Source: Mucilaginibacter sp.
GTDB taxonomy: Bacteria; Bacteroidota; Bacteroidia; Sphingobacteriales; Sphingobacteriaceae
DNA length: 64,000 nt
Direction: 5' to 3'
NCBI GenBank assembly: GCA_025352225.1
Contig: JANXTT010000028.1
Location: 1-64,000 of the forward strand
Position numbers and translations under genes: made by a program. Below, piece by piece: positions 17,678 through 27,082 of the stretch (its first letter is position 1; each line of letters begins with the position of its first letter). The notes below the pieces were generated by a model that made no database searches, was not told the origin of the DNA, and was given only the letters and a program-made list of their open reading frames with translations.

Positions 17678-19615
17678 TCAACAAAGTTGGCTCAAAACCG
17701 TTTCCACCAAAACTTTAATATCCTCTTTAATCTGGTGGTAGTTCATTAAGACCTCCGCCTGATCTACTTCTCTAACCGAAGGGATCGGCAGATAGGTTTC
17801 TTCTTCCTTTTTTATGGCATCGTGGTCATTTTGAATCGCACAATGAAAAGTTTTAAGGTCAATTTTGTTACCCGGGTCATCGGCAACCATGCCCACAAAT
17901 TCGCCGGATGAAAGTCCTGATATTTTAGAAGCTGGTACGGCATAATCTAATTGTACAGATTTACTAACTGAGGTATCCGAACTATTGATAGAAATACTTT
18001 CCTTCTCCTGGTTGATCTTGCCAAATCGTTCTGACAATTGTTTTGCTGTGTCGCCTGTTACCTGACCAAATATCACGTTGCCTACAATGTTTAAGATCAC
18101 TTCCGCCTGTTCACGCCCATAATCCTTTTTTAACTGGCTGTAATCCTGTACGGCCAAAGTAACTGCCACTTTATTTGATCTTGCGGTAGCGATGAGATTA
18201 TCTATCCCGTTAAAATAAATTGTAGGAAACTCATCGAAAATCATACTGCACTTTTGCTGATTCTTACGATTGACCAGTTTATTGATCCTGTTGATATATA
18301 AAGATAATACAGCGCCATAAACCTGTGATTTTACCGGATTATTTGCCAGGCAAACTATTTTAGGCTCCTCGGGGTTATTAATGTCCAATGAAAAATCATT
18401 ACCACTCAAAACGTAATATAATTGTGGGGATGACAATCGGGCCAAACTTATCTTCGCACTGGCCACCTGACCTTCCAACTGTTCGTAAGCTTCATTCTTC
18501 CATGCTGAAACAAAGGGATTTATCAACACCTCAATTTCAGGCTCTTGCAATAAAACCTCAAAAAGTTCCTGGTATTCTACCTGTGCCAGTTCAATAACAT
18601 GCGGTAAGGTGCAATAGCGGCCACCCTCATACTTCTTCAAAAACCACATAATGGCGGTAATAAAATTGATCGGTGATTCTACGAAAAAGTCGCCTTGCTT
18701 CTTTATCCATTCCCGGTTAAGGCCCAGCATAATGGTACGACTGGAATCTATCGCATCTGTTATATCAAGCATGGTCTGCGGCTCCAAGGGATTAGCGCGG
18801 TGCATGATCTGTTCAAGGTTGATGATGTATTGTGATGGTTTTACTTTATACAGGTGCCCATATTTTAGCAGGGCATTGTAAACGATCTTGGAAAGGTCAT
18901 CATACTTAAAATCATATACTAACATGGTAAAACCCTTTTGAATATGCTGTGTGATCACATGCCGTATCACAAAATATGACTTTCCCGATCCTGGGCTGCC
19001 GCCAATTAAAGTCCCCCTGAAAGGATTTATGATGTTGATCCAACTTTTGCGGCTTTTACCCTTTAAGTTATAGATAGCAGGTAGATTGATGGAGTATTCA
19101 TTTTCAAGCAGCCTTTCTTCTTGTGGAAATGATTCGTTGTCCTTATTGAAAATATCTTTCCCCAATGTCAGCTTTAACATTCTAAAAAGCAGGCTTACAC
19201 CTGAAAGCAACAGAATATACCCTAATGATGTTAAACCGATATAAAGGATGGCGATGGTATAAGCAGGGTATGCTAATGTCAATATTAGATTACTGATGAA
19301 GTATAACAGCAACCCGGTAACGCAATAGGTAATTATTGTTTTCGTCCTGATCTTTTCATCCTTTTTACCTTTACTACCCACTAACGAAACCAGTAACAGA
19401 AAAAGAGCAAAAATCTTCGCATACATCACCTTTCTAAAAATCAACATTTTAGAAAGCGGTAGTAGTACGTGATTTATTATGGGTTTTGTTAGCCCAAATT
19501 GCATAAATGCTGGATAGCAACTTAAATAGAAGTGGATCAGCAATACCCCTAAACTCAGTAGCCTGGTAAAATCAATGATTTTTCTTAGGGCCTGTTCATT
19601 TTCACCTGTTTGCAT
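17678..19615 (-). CDS. Type IV coupling protein (MobC/TraD-like ATPase)
   Basis: The coupling protein brings the relaxase-DNA complex to the channel. Four hydrophobic segments occupy about residues 12-165. The Walker A motif GGSPGSGKSYF lies at about residue 207 and the Walker B strand CSMIFDEFPTIYF at about 460. The segment NKVAVTLAVQDYSQLKKDYG after it is typical of TraD/VirD4 proteins. In Bacteroides elements this gene is called mobC or traD-like. It follows the relaxase gene by 10 bp and would share its transcript. Confidence 0.9.
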   Translation of the reverse strand: MQTGENEQALRKIIDFTRLLSLGVLLIHFYLSCYPAFMQFGLTKPIINHVLLPLSKMLIFRKVMYAKIFALFLLLVSLVGSKGKKDEKIRTKTIITYCVTGLLLYFISNLILTLAYPAYTIAILYIGLTSLGYILLLSGVSLLFRMLKLTLGKDIFNKDNESFPQEERLLENEYSINLPAIYNLKGKSRKSWINIINPFRGTLIGGSPGSGKSYFVIRHVITQHIQKGFTMLVYDFKYDDLSKIVYNALLKYGHLYKVKPSQYIINLEQIMHRANPLEPQTMLDITDAIDSSRTIMLGLNREWIKKQGDFFVESPINFITAIMWFLKKYEGGRYCTLPHVIELAQVEYQELFEVLLQEPEIEVLINPFVSAWKNEAYEQLEGQVASAKISLARLSSPQLYYVLSGNDFSLDINNPEEPKIVCLANNPVKSQVYGAVLSLYINRINKLVNRKNQQKCSMIFDEFPTIYFNGIDNLIATARSNKVAVTLAVQDYSQLKKDYGREQAEVILNIVGNVIFGQVTGDTAKQLSERFGKINQEKESISINSSDTSVSKSVQLDYAVPASKISGLSSGEFVGMVADDPGNKIDLKTFHCAIQNDHDAIKKEEETYLPIPSVREVDQAEVLMNYHQIKEDIKVLVETVLSQLC

Positions 19616-19625
19616 AATAATTGAA

Positions 19626-20891
19626 TTATAGTGAGTGTCCTTTTCGTTTCTTTTTCCTTTTTGTTTGTTGTAGCCGTCCTAAAGCAGACATATCCTGATG
19701 CTCTTCCTGAAAGAGATTATCCAGTAATGTATTACCTGAATTAAAATCGACCTGGCTACTTGTAAGGTCTTTTATGGTACTGATATTATCGTTACCGCTA
19801 CCAGTATCTTTATTTGCGGTAAACACTTGACTTTTGAGGTTATCCGTAATACCAAATCGGTCTATAAACGAGGCCGCGCTATAGGCCTTACCCAGATCAC
19901 TGCCATTAAAAACAGATTTAGTTTGATGATCCACAAAAGTTACCCCATACAATCTGCCCTCCTCGTTTTGCCGGAATATTACCTGTATCCCTTTTTGATG
20001 AAGATCTTGTTGGAATTTTGCTTTATTAATGGGTTTAGACAATACGGCATCAATGGAGTTTTTTAATTGCTCCCGTAATGGTTTGCGTAATACTTCATTT
20101 AGCCTGAAACGATCTTCCAGTGTTTTTAAAGTAGGCTTCCCATAAATGCTGCTGGCCTTTATTGGTACGCCAAGCTTGTTGCCCTTTTCATCCATTACCC
20201 AATAAACAAGTCCGTTCTTTTCATACATCCTTGAATCTTTAGAGCCCCTGTCTGCGGTTACATTAAACTGGTTAAGTACTGCGTTTAATTCGGGTATGCT
20301 GGTGAATTTATAACTTTTCAATACCTCACTAACCACATTGGTTATGGCTCTTTTAGTTTCTGTTTTCCCATAGCTAACCTGTTTTAATGGTATCCTTTCC
20401 GGCAGCCTTAGCTCATTGGATTTGTTGCCGGCCTGTTGCAAACCATACTGAATTTCTATTGCTTTCCTTGCTGTTTCAGATTTGGTTTTACCCAACAGAT
20501 GCAGGCTTATCCGTTCACCCGATGTTTGGATATTAGTAGTAACAATATGAACGTGCGGGTGCCCGGCATCGGAGTGTTGGTAGGCCAAATAAGGCTGATT
20601 GCCAAACCCAATCTGCTCCATATAATCATTAACGATCTGCTGAAGTATGTGTTTTTCAAGCTGCTCACCTATAGCAAAATTCAAAGAAATATGGACAGTA
20701 TTGGTTTTGGTTCTTTCATTTCTTGACGCCAAATCTGTCAACCGTAACAGCTTGTCATTAAAATTCAGGTCCTCCAAATCCTTGAAATAGCCGCTCGCCA
20801 CAATAAGCTGCGCTTTATCATTTCGCAATTTATTCTCATTGTAATTCAATGCGCCGATGAGGCTTTTTCCGCTTATAATTTTTGCGACCAT
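19626..20891 (-). CDS. mobB: Relaxase (MobB type, HUH family)
   Basis: The relaxase nicks oriT and leads the strand into the recipient. The N-terminal domain begins MVAKIISGKSLIGALNYN. The metal-binding three-histidine motif appears as HSDAGHPHVHIV at about residue 106, with a tyrosine-containing start. The C-terminal 150 residues are charged, as is usual. It overlaps the mobA end by 19 bp, so translation is probably coupled. At 421 residues it is normal size. The oriT should lie near mobA, but I could not place it. Confidence 0.92.
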   Translation of the reverse strand: MVAKIISGKSLIGALNYNENKLRNDKAQLIVASGYFKDLEDLNFNDKLLRLTDLASRNERTKTNTVHISLNFAIGEQLEKHILQQIVNDYMEQIGFGNQPYLAYQHSDAGHPHVHIVTTNIQTSGERISLHLLGKTKSETARKAIEIQYGLQQAGNKSNELRLPERIPLKQVSYGKTETKRAITNVVSEVLKSYKFTSIPELNAVLNQFNVTADRGSKDSRMYEKNGLVYWVMDEKGNKLGVPIKASSIYGKPTLKTLEDRFRLNEVLRKPLREQLKNSIDAVLSKPINKAKFQQDLHQKGIQVIFRQNEEGRLYGVTFVDHQTKSVFNGSDLGKAYSAASFIDRFGITDNLKSQVFTANKDTGSGNDNISTIKDLTSSQVDFNSGNTLLDNLFQEEHQDMSALGRLQQTKRKKKRKGHSL

Positions 20892-21268
20892 ATATCTGCA
20901 TATTTGTTCATCCGGTCTTTTATTTGGAGGATGGACGGCTCCAGTTTGCTATTAATTACACCAAGCAAATTAACCCATAACCGGGTGTCGGCATGGCCGT
21001 GTGCGCTATTTATATTACGTACCGCCTGGTTCAAATTATTACCAATGGCATTGAGTTCTTTCCGTAACAAAATGAGCTCTTCCAATACCTCATCCATTGA
21101 CTTATCGCGATAAGTTACGGTTATCGGTTTTTCGAGTAAAACGCTCCTGATATACTCACTTAATTTTCGGAACCGTGTCTTTTTAAATCTGTTATCCAGG
21201 ATTGAAAATTCATTGGGCTTAAACCTGGTGGTAACCCTTTTCAGCCTGTTTACTTCTTCATTTTCCAT
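20873..21268 (-). CDS. mobA: Relaxosome accessory protein MobA
   Basis: I choose the Met of MENEEVNRLKRVTTRFKPNE as start; the 41 codons upstream in the track look unrelated. The protein of 131 residues has the ribbon-helix-helix-like opening RVTTRFKPNEFSILDNRFKKT and the helix EELILLRKELNAIGNNLNQAVRNIN, both typical of MobA/MbpC proteins that bind oriT and help the relaxase. It overlaps the relaxase gene by 19 bp. Confidence 0.85.
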   Translation of the reverse strand: MENEEVNRLKRVTTRFKPNEFSILDNRFKKTRFRKLSEYIRSVLLEKPITVTYRDKSMDEVLEELILLRKELNAIGNNLNQAVRNINSAHGHADTRLWVNLLGVINSKLEPSILQIKDRMNKYADIWSQKL

Positions 21269-21439
21269 CTTCTTAATCTTTAAAAATCCGACCTCGAAGG
21301 ATTTTTCTATGTCACGGACTGACTTCGGAAGGGAGGGCAAGATTTCGTTTGTCAGACAAACGTACATCTTGCTGATTGCTGAAAGAGGCAATCTCCTCCT
21401 TTTTCAAAGTCCTCGATTGGATTTGTCAAACATCCACAT

Positions 21440-21760
21440 TCAAATTGATTCGCTGCAATATGGCGATAGCCTTGATTTCCGCTTCATCCGCTGCCGATGG
21501 TCAAAAATCCAGTCAGCCGCACAGACTTTCCAATTCCGAATTGGCGTACCTGTTCCCGTTTGCCATTGCCGTAATTCCTGCTCCGCTAAGAACACATCTG
21601 CATATTCCGCCAAATCTTTTTGGTCAAAATAGATGTGTACCGCAAACCTGTCGGGGGGCACATTAACACCAAATCCGTCCACAGTTTGAACTCCGATTTT
21701 GAGGTTAGCTTGGGGGGCTTTTGGACGTTTTGGAATGACCCGTTTTGCCTTCCGCTTCAT
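21440..21760 (-). CDS. Small basic protein of the mob operon, unknown
   Basis: A protein of 106 residues with a very basic, proline-containing N-terminus (KRKAKRVIPKRPKAP) and a core ending in FDHRQRMKRK. I do not recognise a family. It overlaps the upstream HTH gene by 4 bp and so is translated with it. A DNA-binding or relaxosome role would suit its charge and place. Confidence 0.5.
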   Translation of the reverse strand: MKRKAKRVIPKRPKAPQANLKIGVQTVDGFGVNVPPDRFAVHIYFDQKDLAEYADVFLAEQELRQWQTGTGTPIRNWKVCAADWIFDHRQRMKRKSRLSPYCSESI

Positions 21761-22086
21761 GCCATTTTCATCTGATCAATCAATGTCCCTGAGTGCATCA
21801 GGTTTTCGATCTCTTCCAGGTTATAGTACGTTACACCACCCAATTTCTTGAAAGGAATAACGCCTTTATCCCGTAGGTATTGAAGCTTGCTTTCCGACAG
21901 GCGGAGCATCTTTTTAATTTCAAAAGCCTTGAGCCATTGGTGGCCCGGATGCCCGGATTGTTCTTTTAGCAATTTCTTAATGTCGCCAATAAGTTGCTGT
22001 TTAAAATCAATCAAGTCCTGAACAGTTATCAACTGGTCCCTGTGAACTTTTGGAAAGTCGTTCTGAGTTTCATTGTAATTTGCCAT
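21757..22086 (-). CDS. Excisionase-like helix-turn-helix protein
   Basis: Residues 50-105 form a MerR/Xis-type helix-turn-helix: KAFEIKKMLRLSESKLQYLRDKG, then IPFKKLGGVTYYNLEEIENLM. The first half is a helical extension. Such proteins head the mobilisation or excision operons of Bacteroidetes elements and bend DNA during excision or act as regulators. It is the first gene downstream of the 29-bp box at 22136-22164. The role as excisionase versus regulator cannot be decided from the sequence. Confidence 0.8.
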   Translation of the reverse strand: MANYNETQNDFPKVHRDQLITVQDLIDFKQQLIGDIKKLLKEQSGHPGHQWLKAFEIKKMLRLSESKLQYLRDKGVIPFKKLGGVTYYNLEEIENLMHSGTLIDQMKMA

Positions 22087-22122
22087 AGCTTAAATTTTAC
22101 AGTGGCAAATCTGGGAAAGGCT

Positions 22123-22164
22123 AAAATATATTTATCACACCTTATACATGAGGTAGGTGTTTTT
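22123..22164 (-). promoter_or_regulatory. mob operon promoter with shared 29-bp box
   Basis: The box at 22136-22164 is 28/29 identical to the one before the tra operon, with the same five-base spacer to a -7-like TATATTTT. The gap to the start codon at 22086 gives a leader of roughly 30 nt. It probably binds the same regulator, coupling transfer and mobilisation. Confidence 0.6.
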
Positions 22165-22380
22165 ATTTGCGGTACGCCATACCTCAATTCTAACTGTGCC
22201 CATTATGATGGATATTCTAATCAGGACTTCGAAAACCTGCTTGCTTTACTGATCAATAGTCATTCAATTATGACCTGCGTTGCGCATGTAATTATCTTCG
22301 TTAACTTACCTATATTTACCCTATTATCCTTTGCTTTAAAATAAATCAAACCGGCCTGGATAATATCACGGTTAATTTAT

Positions 22381-25149
22381 ATGAATATAGTCCAAATTGA
22401 AAATAGTATTAACGATCTTATTAAATCATTCGATGAAGCGACTTTTATTTATGATTTCCTTTTAGCTTATGATACTCCAAAGTCTATTATTAAACGATTA
22501 AAAGATGGCGGTTTAAATCTCTCGAAAAATGAGGGCGAGGTATTATGGAAAAAGAAGATCTTTTTTAAGGCTATTAAAGATATTGACCTGCACCTTGAGA
22601 TAGTCAGGTTAAAATCGGAACCTGCTGTCATTTCTCACTCACCCAGGTTTATTATCGTAACAGACTATGACAAACTACTTGCGATAGACATCAAAAATCA
22701 AGATAGTTTGGAAATACCAATTCTTGAGTTGAACAGGCATTACGCCTTTTTTCGGCCTTTGGCAGGAATGGAAAAAGCGCTCTTTAAAGTCGAAAATCCT
22801 GCTGATGTTAAAGCAGCCGAAAAGATGGCGAAGCTGTATGATGAGATCAAGAAACATAATCCGACTACTACCGCCGATGAAGTTCACAGTTTAAATGTAT
22901 TCTTGTCGCGGCTCCTGTTTTGCTTTTTTGCGGAGGATACTGAAATTTTCAGCAAAAGTATTTTTACCAACGCTATTAAATCCCATACCCAGCCGGATGG
23001 CAGTGATTTGAAAAATTACTTGGAAAGACTTTTCAAAATTTTAAATACTGATTATCCTTTTCGTAGTAATCTGCCGGAACATTTGAATGTTTTCCAGTAT
23101 GTTAATGGCGGTTTATTTAGGGAAGATTATGCCATACCGAAATTTACCTATAAATCACGTAACGCGATAATTGAATGCGGTGAATTAAATTGGAAGGATA
23201 TTAATCCGGATATATTCGGTTCGATGATCCAGGCGGTTGTTACGCCTGAACATCGCGGAGGCTTAGGTATGCACTATACTTCCGTTCCTAATATTATGAA
23301 AGTAATAGAGCCGTTGTTTTTAAATGAGCTTTATGAGGAATTTGAAAGCAACAAAAATCAACCGCAAAAACTCGATAATTTGTTATTGCGATTATCTAAG
23401 TTAAAAATATTTGACCCGGCCTGTGGTAGTGGCAATTTTTTAATTATTGCCTATAAAGAATTGCGTTTCTTAGAAATTAAAATTATTCAAAGGCTTGAAC
23501 AATTACAACAAGCGGTAACGGGCTTTGAGGAAAAACAGTTGGCACTGATACCCAAAGCACAGCAAAGCCTTGCGGCTATGTATCAACGCAAGCTATTTTC
23601 AAATATACAGCTAACTCAATTCTACGGCATTGAATTGGATGATTTCGCACATGAAGTTGCTATGCTTTCCTTGTGGCTAGCGCAACACCAGATGAACATG
23701 AAATTTAAAGAGGAATTTGGGCAGAGCAACCCGACTTTACCTTTGAAAGATGGCGGAAACATTACACATGGAAATGCCACCCGGTTAAACTGGGAAATAA
23801 ATTGTCCTAAAAAAGAGGGTGATGAAATATATATTTTAGGAAACCCGCCTTATTTAGGCTCAAAAAATTTAGACGATGGGCAGAGGGATGATATGGTTTT
23901 TGTATTTGGCAATCATGGCAAAGTTTTAGACTACATCGCTGCTTGGTTTTATTTAGCTGCGAAATTTTGCCTGGACTTCAATTGTAAATTTGCCTTCGTT
24001 ACTACCAATTCCATTTGCCAAGGGGAACAAGTTGCAATTCTCTGGCCTATTGTTTTACAAAAATCCCTTGAAATATTTTTTGCTCATCAATCATTTAAAT
24101 GGGAAAACAATGCAAAAAACAAAGCTGCTGTAACTGTAGCAGTTGTTGGAGTCCGCAACAAATCAACCAAATTTAAGCTAATATTTAATGAGTTGATCTT
24201 CAAACAAGTTGCAAACATCAATCCATATTTAATCGCTGGAGAAACAATTTATGTAAAAAGCAAAGCGCAACCATTTCTCCATTTCCCTGAAATGATTGGA
24301 GGAAATGTTGCCTATGATAGTGGTTACTTAATTTTTGAAGAATCAGAAGTAGACACGTTTCTTCAAAAAGAACCAAAATCAGACCATCTTTTTAAAAAAT
24401 TGATTGGAGGCAAAGAATTATTAAATGACGGAATACGATATTGTTTGTGGATGAAAAACGTTTCCTTAGAAGACATTTCAGATTTACCTCATGTGTTAGA
24501 GCGGGTTGAATTCGTTAAAAGAGCAAGACTTAGCGCAAAAGATGAAGGCACCCACAGATTGGCCGAACGGTCTCATCAATTTAGAGATTTAAATAATCCA
24601 AGTCTTTATCTTGCGATTCCAAAGACTTCAAGTGAAAGAAGGGATTACATTCCAATCAAATACTTTGACGACAGTTTTATACCAGCCGATTCAATAAGAT
24701 TAATACCAGATGCACAGCCGTATATATTTGCATTGTTGAGTTCCAGGATGCATATGGTATGGATGAAAACTGTGTCAGGCAGGTTGAAAACGGACTATCG
24801 ATATTCGAAAAATCTGAGCTATAATACCTATCCTTTTCCACAAATTAATGAAAGTCAAAAACTTGAATTGGAAAAATATACATACAGAATCTTACAGGAG
24901 CGGGAAAATTACTCAGAAAAAACTTTGGCAGAATTATACGATCCTGATAAAATGCCTATTGAATTGAAGGATTTTCATTTACAATTAGATAATGCTGTCG
25001 AAAAATGTTACAGAAGTCGACCATTTGAAAATGATGAGGAACGACTAGAGTTCCTTTTTAAGCTTTATGAACAAATGATATTAAAAGACGAGGAAAGTGG
25101 GACTTTATTTGAATTAACGAAGAACCTAAAAAAATCAAATAAAAAATAG
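22381..25149 (+). CDS. MmeI-like class I DNA methyltransferase of an R-M-like operon
   Basis: An adenine-N6 DNA methyltransferase. Motif I FDPACGSGNFLI is at about residue 343 and catalytic motif IV NPPY at about 487. The parts between, FYGIELDDFAHEVAMLSLWLAQHQM, and the C-terminal SGRLKTDYRYSKNLSYNTYPFP resemble MmeI/type IIG proteins with a target-recognition domain. I see no intact D-ExK nuclease motif in the first 160 residues, so cleavage is likely left to a partner. The helicase gene begins 1 bp after the stop and the GIY-YIG nuclease follows that. The operon is the first unit of the defence island, facing away from the mob genes. Confidence 0.88.
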   Translation: MNIVQIENSINDLIKSFDEATFIYDFLLAYDTPKSIIKRLKDGGLNLSKNEGEVLWKKKIFFKAIKDIDLHLEIVRLKSEPAVISHSPRFIIVTDYDKLLAIDIKNQDSLEIPILELNRHYAFFRPLAGMEKALFKVENPADVKAAEKMAKLYDEIKKHNPTTTADEVHSLNVFLSRLLFCFFAEDTEIFSKSIFTNAIKSHTQPDGSDLKNYLERLFKILNTDYPFRSNLPEHLNVFQYVNGGLFREDYAIPKFTYKSRNAIIECGELNWKDINPDIFGSMIQAVVTPEHRGGLGMHYTSVPNIMKVIEPLFLNELYEEFESNKNQPQKLDNLLLRLSKLKIFDPACGSGNFLIIAYKELRFLEIKIIQRLEQLQQAVTGFEEKQLALIPKAQQSLAAMYQRKLFSNIQLTQFYGIELDDFAHEVAMLSLWLAQHQMNMKFKEEFGQSNPTLPLKDGGNITHGNATRLNWEINCPKKEGDEIYILGNPPYLGSKNLDDGQRDDMVFVFGNHGKVLDYIAAWFYLAAKFCLDFNCKFAFVTTNSICQGEQVAILWPIVLQKSLEIFFAHQSFKWENNAKNKAAVTVAVVGVRNKSTKFKLIFNELIFKQVANINPYLIAGETIYVKSKAQPFLHFPEMIGGNVAYDSGYLIFEESEVDTFLQKEPKSDHLFKKLIGGKELLNDGIRYCLWMKNVSLEDISDLPHVLERVEFVKRARLSAKDEGTHRLAERSHQFRDLNNPSLYLAIPKTSSERRDYIPIKYFDDSFIPADSIRLIPDAQPYIFALLSSRMHMVWMKTVSGRLKTDYRYSKNLSYNTYPFPQINESQKLELEKYTYRILQERENYSEKTLAELYDPDKMPIELKDFHLQLDNAVEKCYRSRPFENDEERLEFLFKLYEQMILKDEESGTLFELTKNLKKSNKK

Positions 25150-25150
25150 T

Positions 25151-27082
25151 ATGCCAGATATAGTAAATGTTACTTATTCGCAGACCGGCCAAAGCTCAAA
25201 GATCAACAATTTGGGTATGCGTGAAATGCAAGAAAAGGCATACCAAGCTCGCGATGCACAATACCTTTTATTGAAAGCACCTCCGGCTTCTGGAAAATCT
25301 CGTGCGTTGATGTTTGTTGCATTGGATAAACTTGTTTATCAAAATATCAAAAAGGTTATCGTTGCCGTGCCTGAAAGGTCAATTGGCTCTTCTTTTCGTT
25401 CAACTAACTTAACTGAACATGGTTTTTATGCCAATTGGCAAATTAATGATGCCTATAATCTATGTACACCTGGAAGCGACGGCAGTAAAAGTAAAGTGCA
25501 AGCTTTTAAAAATTTTTTAGCAAATGAAGAAAAAGTTTTGATTTGCACCCATGCAACATTAAGGTTTGCTGTAGATGAATTGGAAGAATCGGCCTTTAAC
25601 AATACTCTGTTAGCGATAGATGAATTTCACCACGTTTCAGCGGATGCTGATAGCAGGTTGGGGGAACATTTGCGTGCTATCATGCAAAAATCAACGGCCC
25701 ATATAATTGCAATGACCGGTTCATACTTTAGAGGTGATAGCGTACCTGTTTTATTGCCGGAAGATGAATCAAAATTCACTAAAGTAACCTATAATTATTA
25801 CGAACAGCTTAATGGTTATACTTATCTCAAATCTTTAGGAATAGGCTATCATTTTTATCAAGGTAGGTACACAACGGCAATTCTGGAAATTTTAGATACC
25901 GATAAAAAGACCATACTGCACATACCAAATGTCAACTCCGGTGAATCTACAAAGCAAAAAGATATAGAGGTTGGGTTTATTATAGATGCTATAGGGGAAA
26001 TAACCCACCAGGACAGCGAAACCGGGGTTATTTACGTCAAACGTACCACTGATGGGAAAATAATTAAGGTTGCCGATTTGGTGAATGATAAAGCTAACGA
26101 GAGGGAAAAGATATCCACTTATTTGCGCAATATGACTGCTCTTGACGATATGGATCTCATTATCGCTTTGGGTATGGCCAAAGAAGGATTCGATTGGCCT
26201 TATTGCGAAAATGCTTTAACGGTTGGCTACCGGGGATCATTGACGGAAATTATCCAGATCATCGGCCGTTGCACCCGCGATAGTAGCAATAAAACGCATG
26301 CTCAATTCACCAACCTTATTGCAGAACCTGATGCGCAAAGGGAAGATGTGCAGCTTTCAGTAAATAATATGCTAAAAGCAATCACGGCATCCTTGTTAAT
26401 GGAACAGGTTTTGGCCCCAAATTTCAAATTTAAAACCAAGCTTAATGATGAAGACAAACCCAAGCCTGGGGAGATGAAAATTTGGGGTTTAAAAGAGCCC
26501 AGCTCAAAACGTGTCAAGGATATTATAGAATCTGATTTGAACGACCTTAAAGCCACCATATTGCAGGATAATACTATGCTGAAAGCCATGCCCGGCAATT
26601 TAGACCCGGAGGTTATTAATAAAGTACTTATCCCTAAAATAATTCAGATTAAATACCCTGATTTAACTGAGGGTGAAGTTGAAGAATTACGCCAGCATGT
26701 TGTTGCTGATTCTGTCATCAAAAATGGGGAAATAAAAACCGTTGGTGATAAGCGGTTTTTAATCATGGCTAACAAATTTGTCGACATAGACCAGTTGCAT
26801 ATTGATTTAATCGACCAGGTCAACCCTTTTCAAAAGGCTTTTGAAGTTTTGTCAAAAACTGTAACTACCCACGTACTTAAACTAATTCAGGAAAGTATTG
26901 ATTCTACCCGGATACAAGTAACAAAAGAGGAAGCAATTGTATTATGGCCTAAGATCAAGGACTTTAGGGCTACTCATGGCCGGGAACCGAATATTAGTTC
27001 TCTCGATTCACTGGAAAAAAGAATGGCTGAAGTAATAATTTACCTAAAGGCAGAAAAGCGGAAACAAGCAAATGGCAATTAA
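25151..27082 (+). CDS. SF2 DEAD/DEAH-type helicase of the R-M-like operon
   Basis: Motif I is KAPPASGKSRALMF at about residue 42, motif II the DEFH box (LLAIDEFHHVS) at about 155, motif III AMTGSYFRG, and motif VI QIIGRCTRDSS at about 368. It thus has both RecA-like halves of an ATP-driven helicase or translocase. The C-terminal segment IKDFRATHGREPNISSL resembles the N-terminal region of the next protein. It overlaps the nuclease gene by 11 bp. Its probable role is translocation on foreign DNA for cleavage by the nuclease, as in type I or III restriction; this is inferred. Confidence 0.88.
   Translation: MPDIVNVTYSQTGQSSKINNLGMREMQEKAYQARDAQYLLLKAPPASGKSRALMFVALDKLVYQNIKKVIVAVPERSIGSSFRSTNLTEHGFYANWQINDAYNLCTPGSDGSKSKVQAFKNFLANEEKVLICTHATLRFAVDELEESAFNNTLLAIDEFHHVSADADSRLGEHLRAIMQKSTAHIIAMTGSYFRGDSVPVLLPEDESKFTKVTYNYYEQLNGYTYLKSLGIGYHFYQGRYTTAILEILDTDKKTILHIPNVNSGESTKQKDIEVGFIIDAIGEITHQDSETGVIYVKRTTDGKIIKVADLVNDKANEREKISTYLRNMTALDDMDLIIALGMAKEGFDWPYCENALTVGYRGSLTEIIQIIGRCTRDSSNKTHAQFTNLIAEPDAQREDVQLSVNNMLKAITASLLMEQVLAPNFKFKTKLNDEDKPKPGEMKIWGLKEPSSKRVKDIIESDLNDLKATILQDNTMLKAMPGNLDPEVINKVLIPKIIQIKYPDLTEGEVEELRQHVVADSVIKNGEIKTVGDKRFLIMANKFVDIDQLHIDLIDQVNPFQKAFEVLSKTVTTHVLKLIQESIDSTRIQVTKEEAIVLWPKIKDFRATHGREPNISSLDSLEKRMAEVIIYLKAEKRKQANGN

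Noticed and set aside
21994-22344. 116-residue plus-strand ORF
   Set aside because: It overlaps the HTH gene on the other strand and runs through the shared promoter box; composition is that of a shadow frame.
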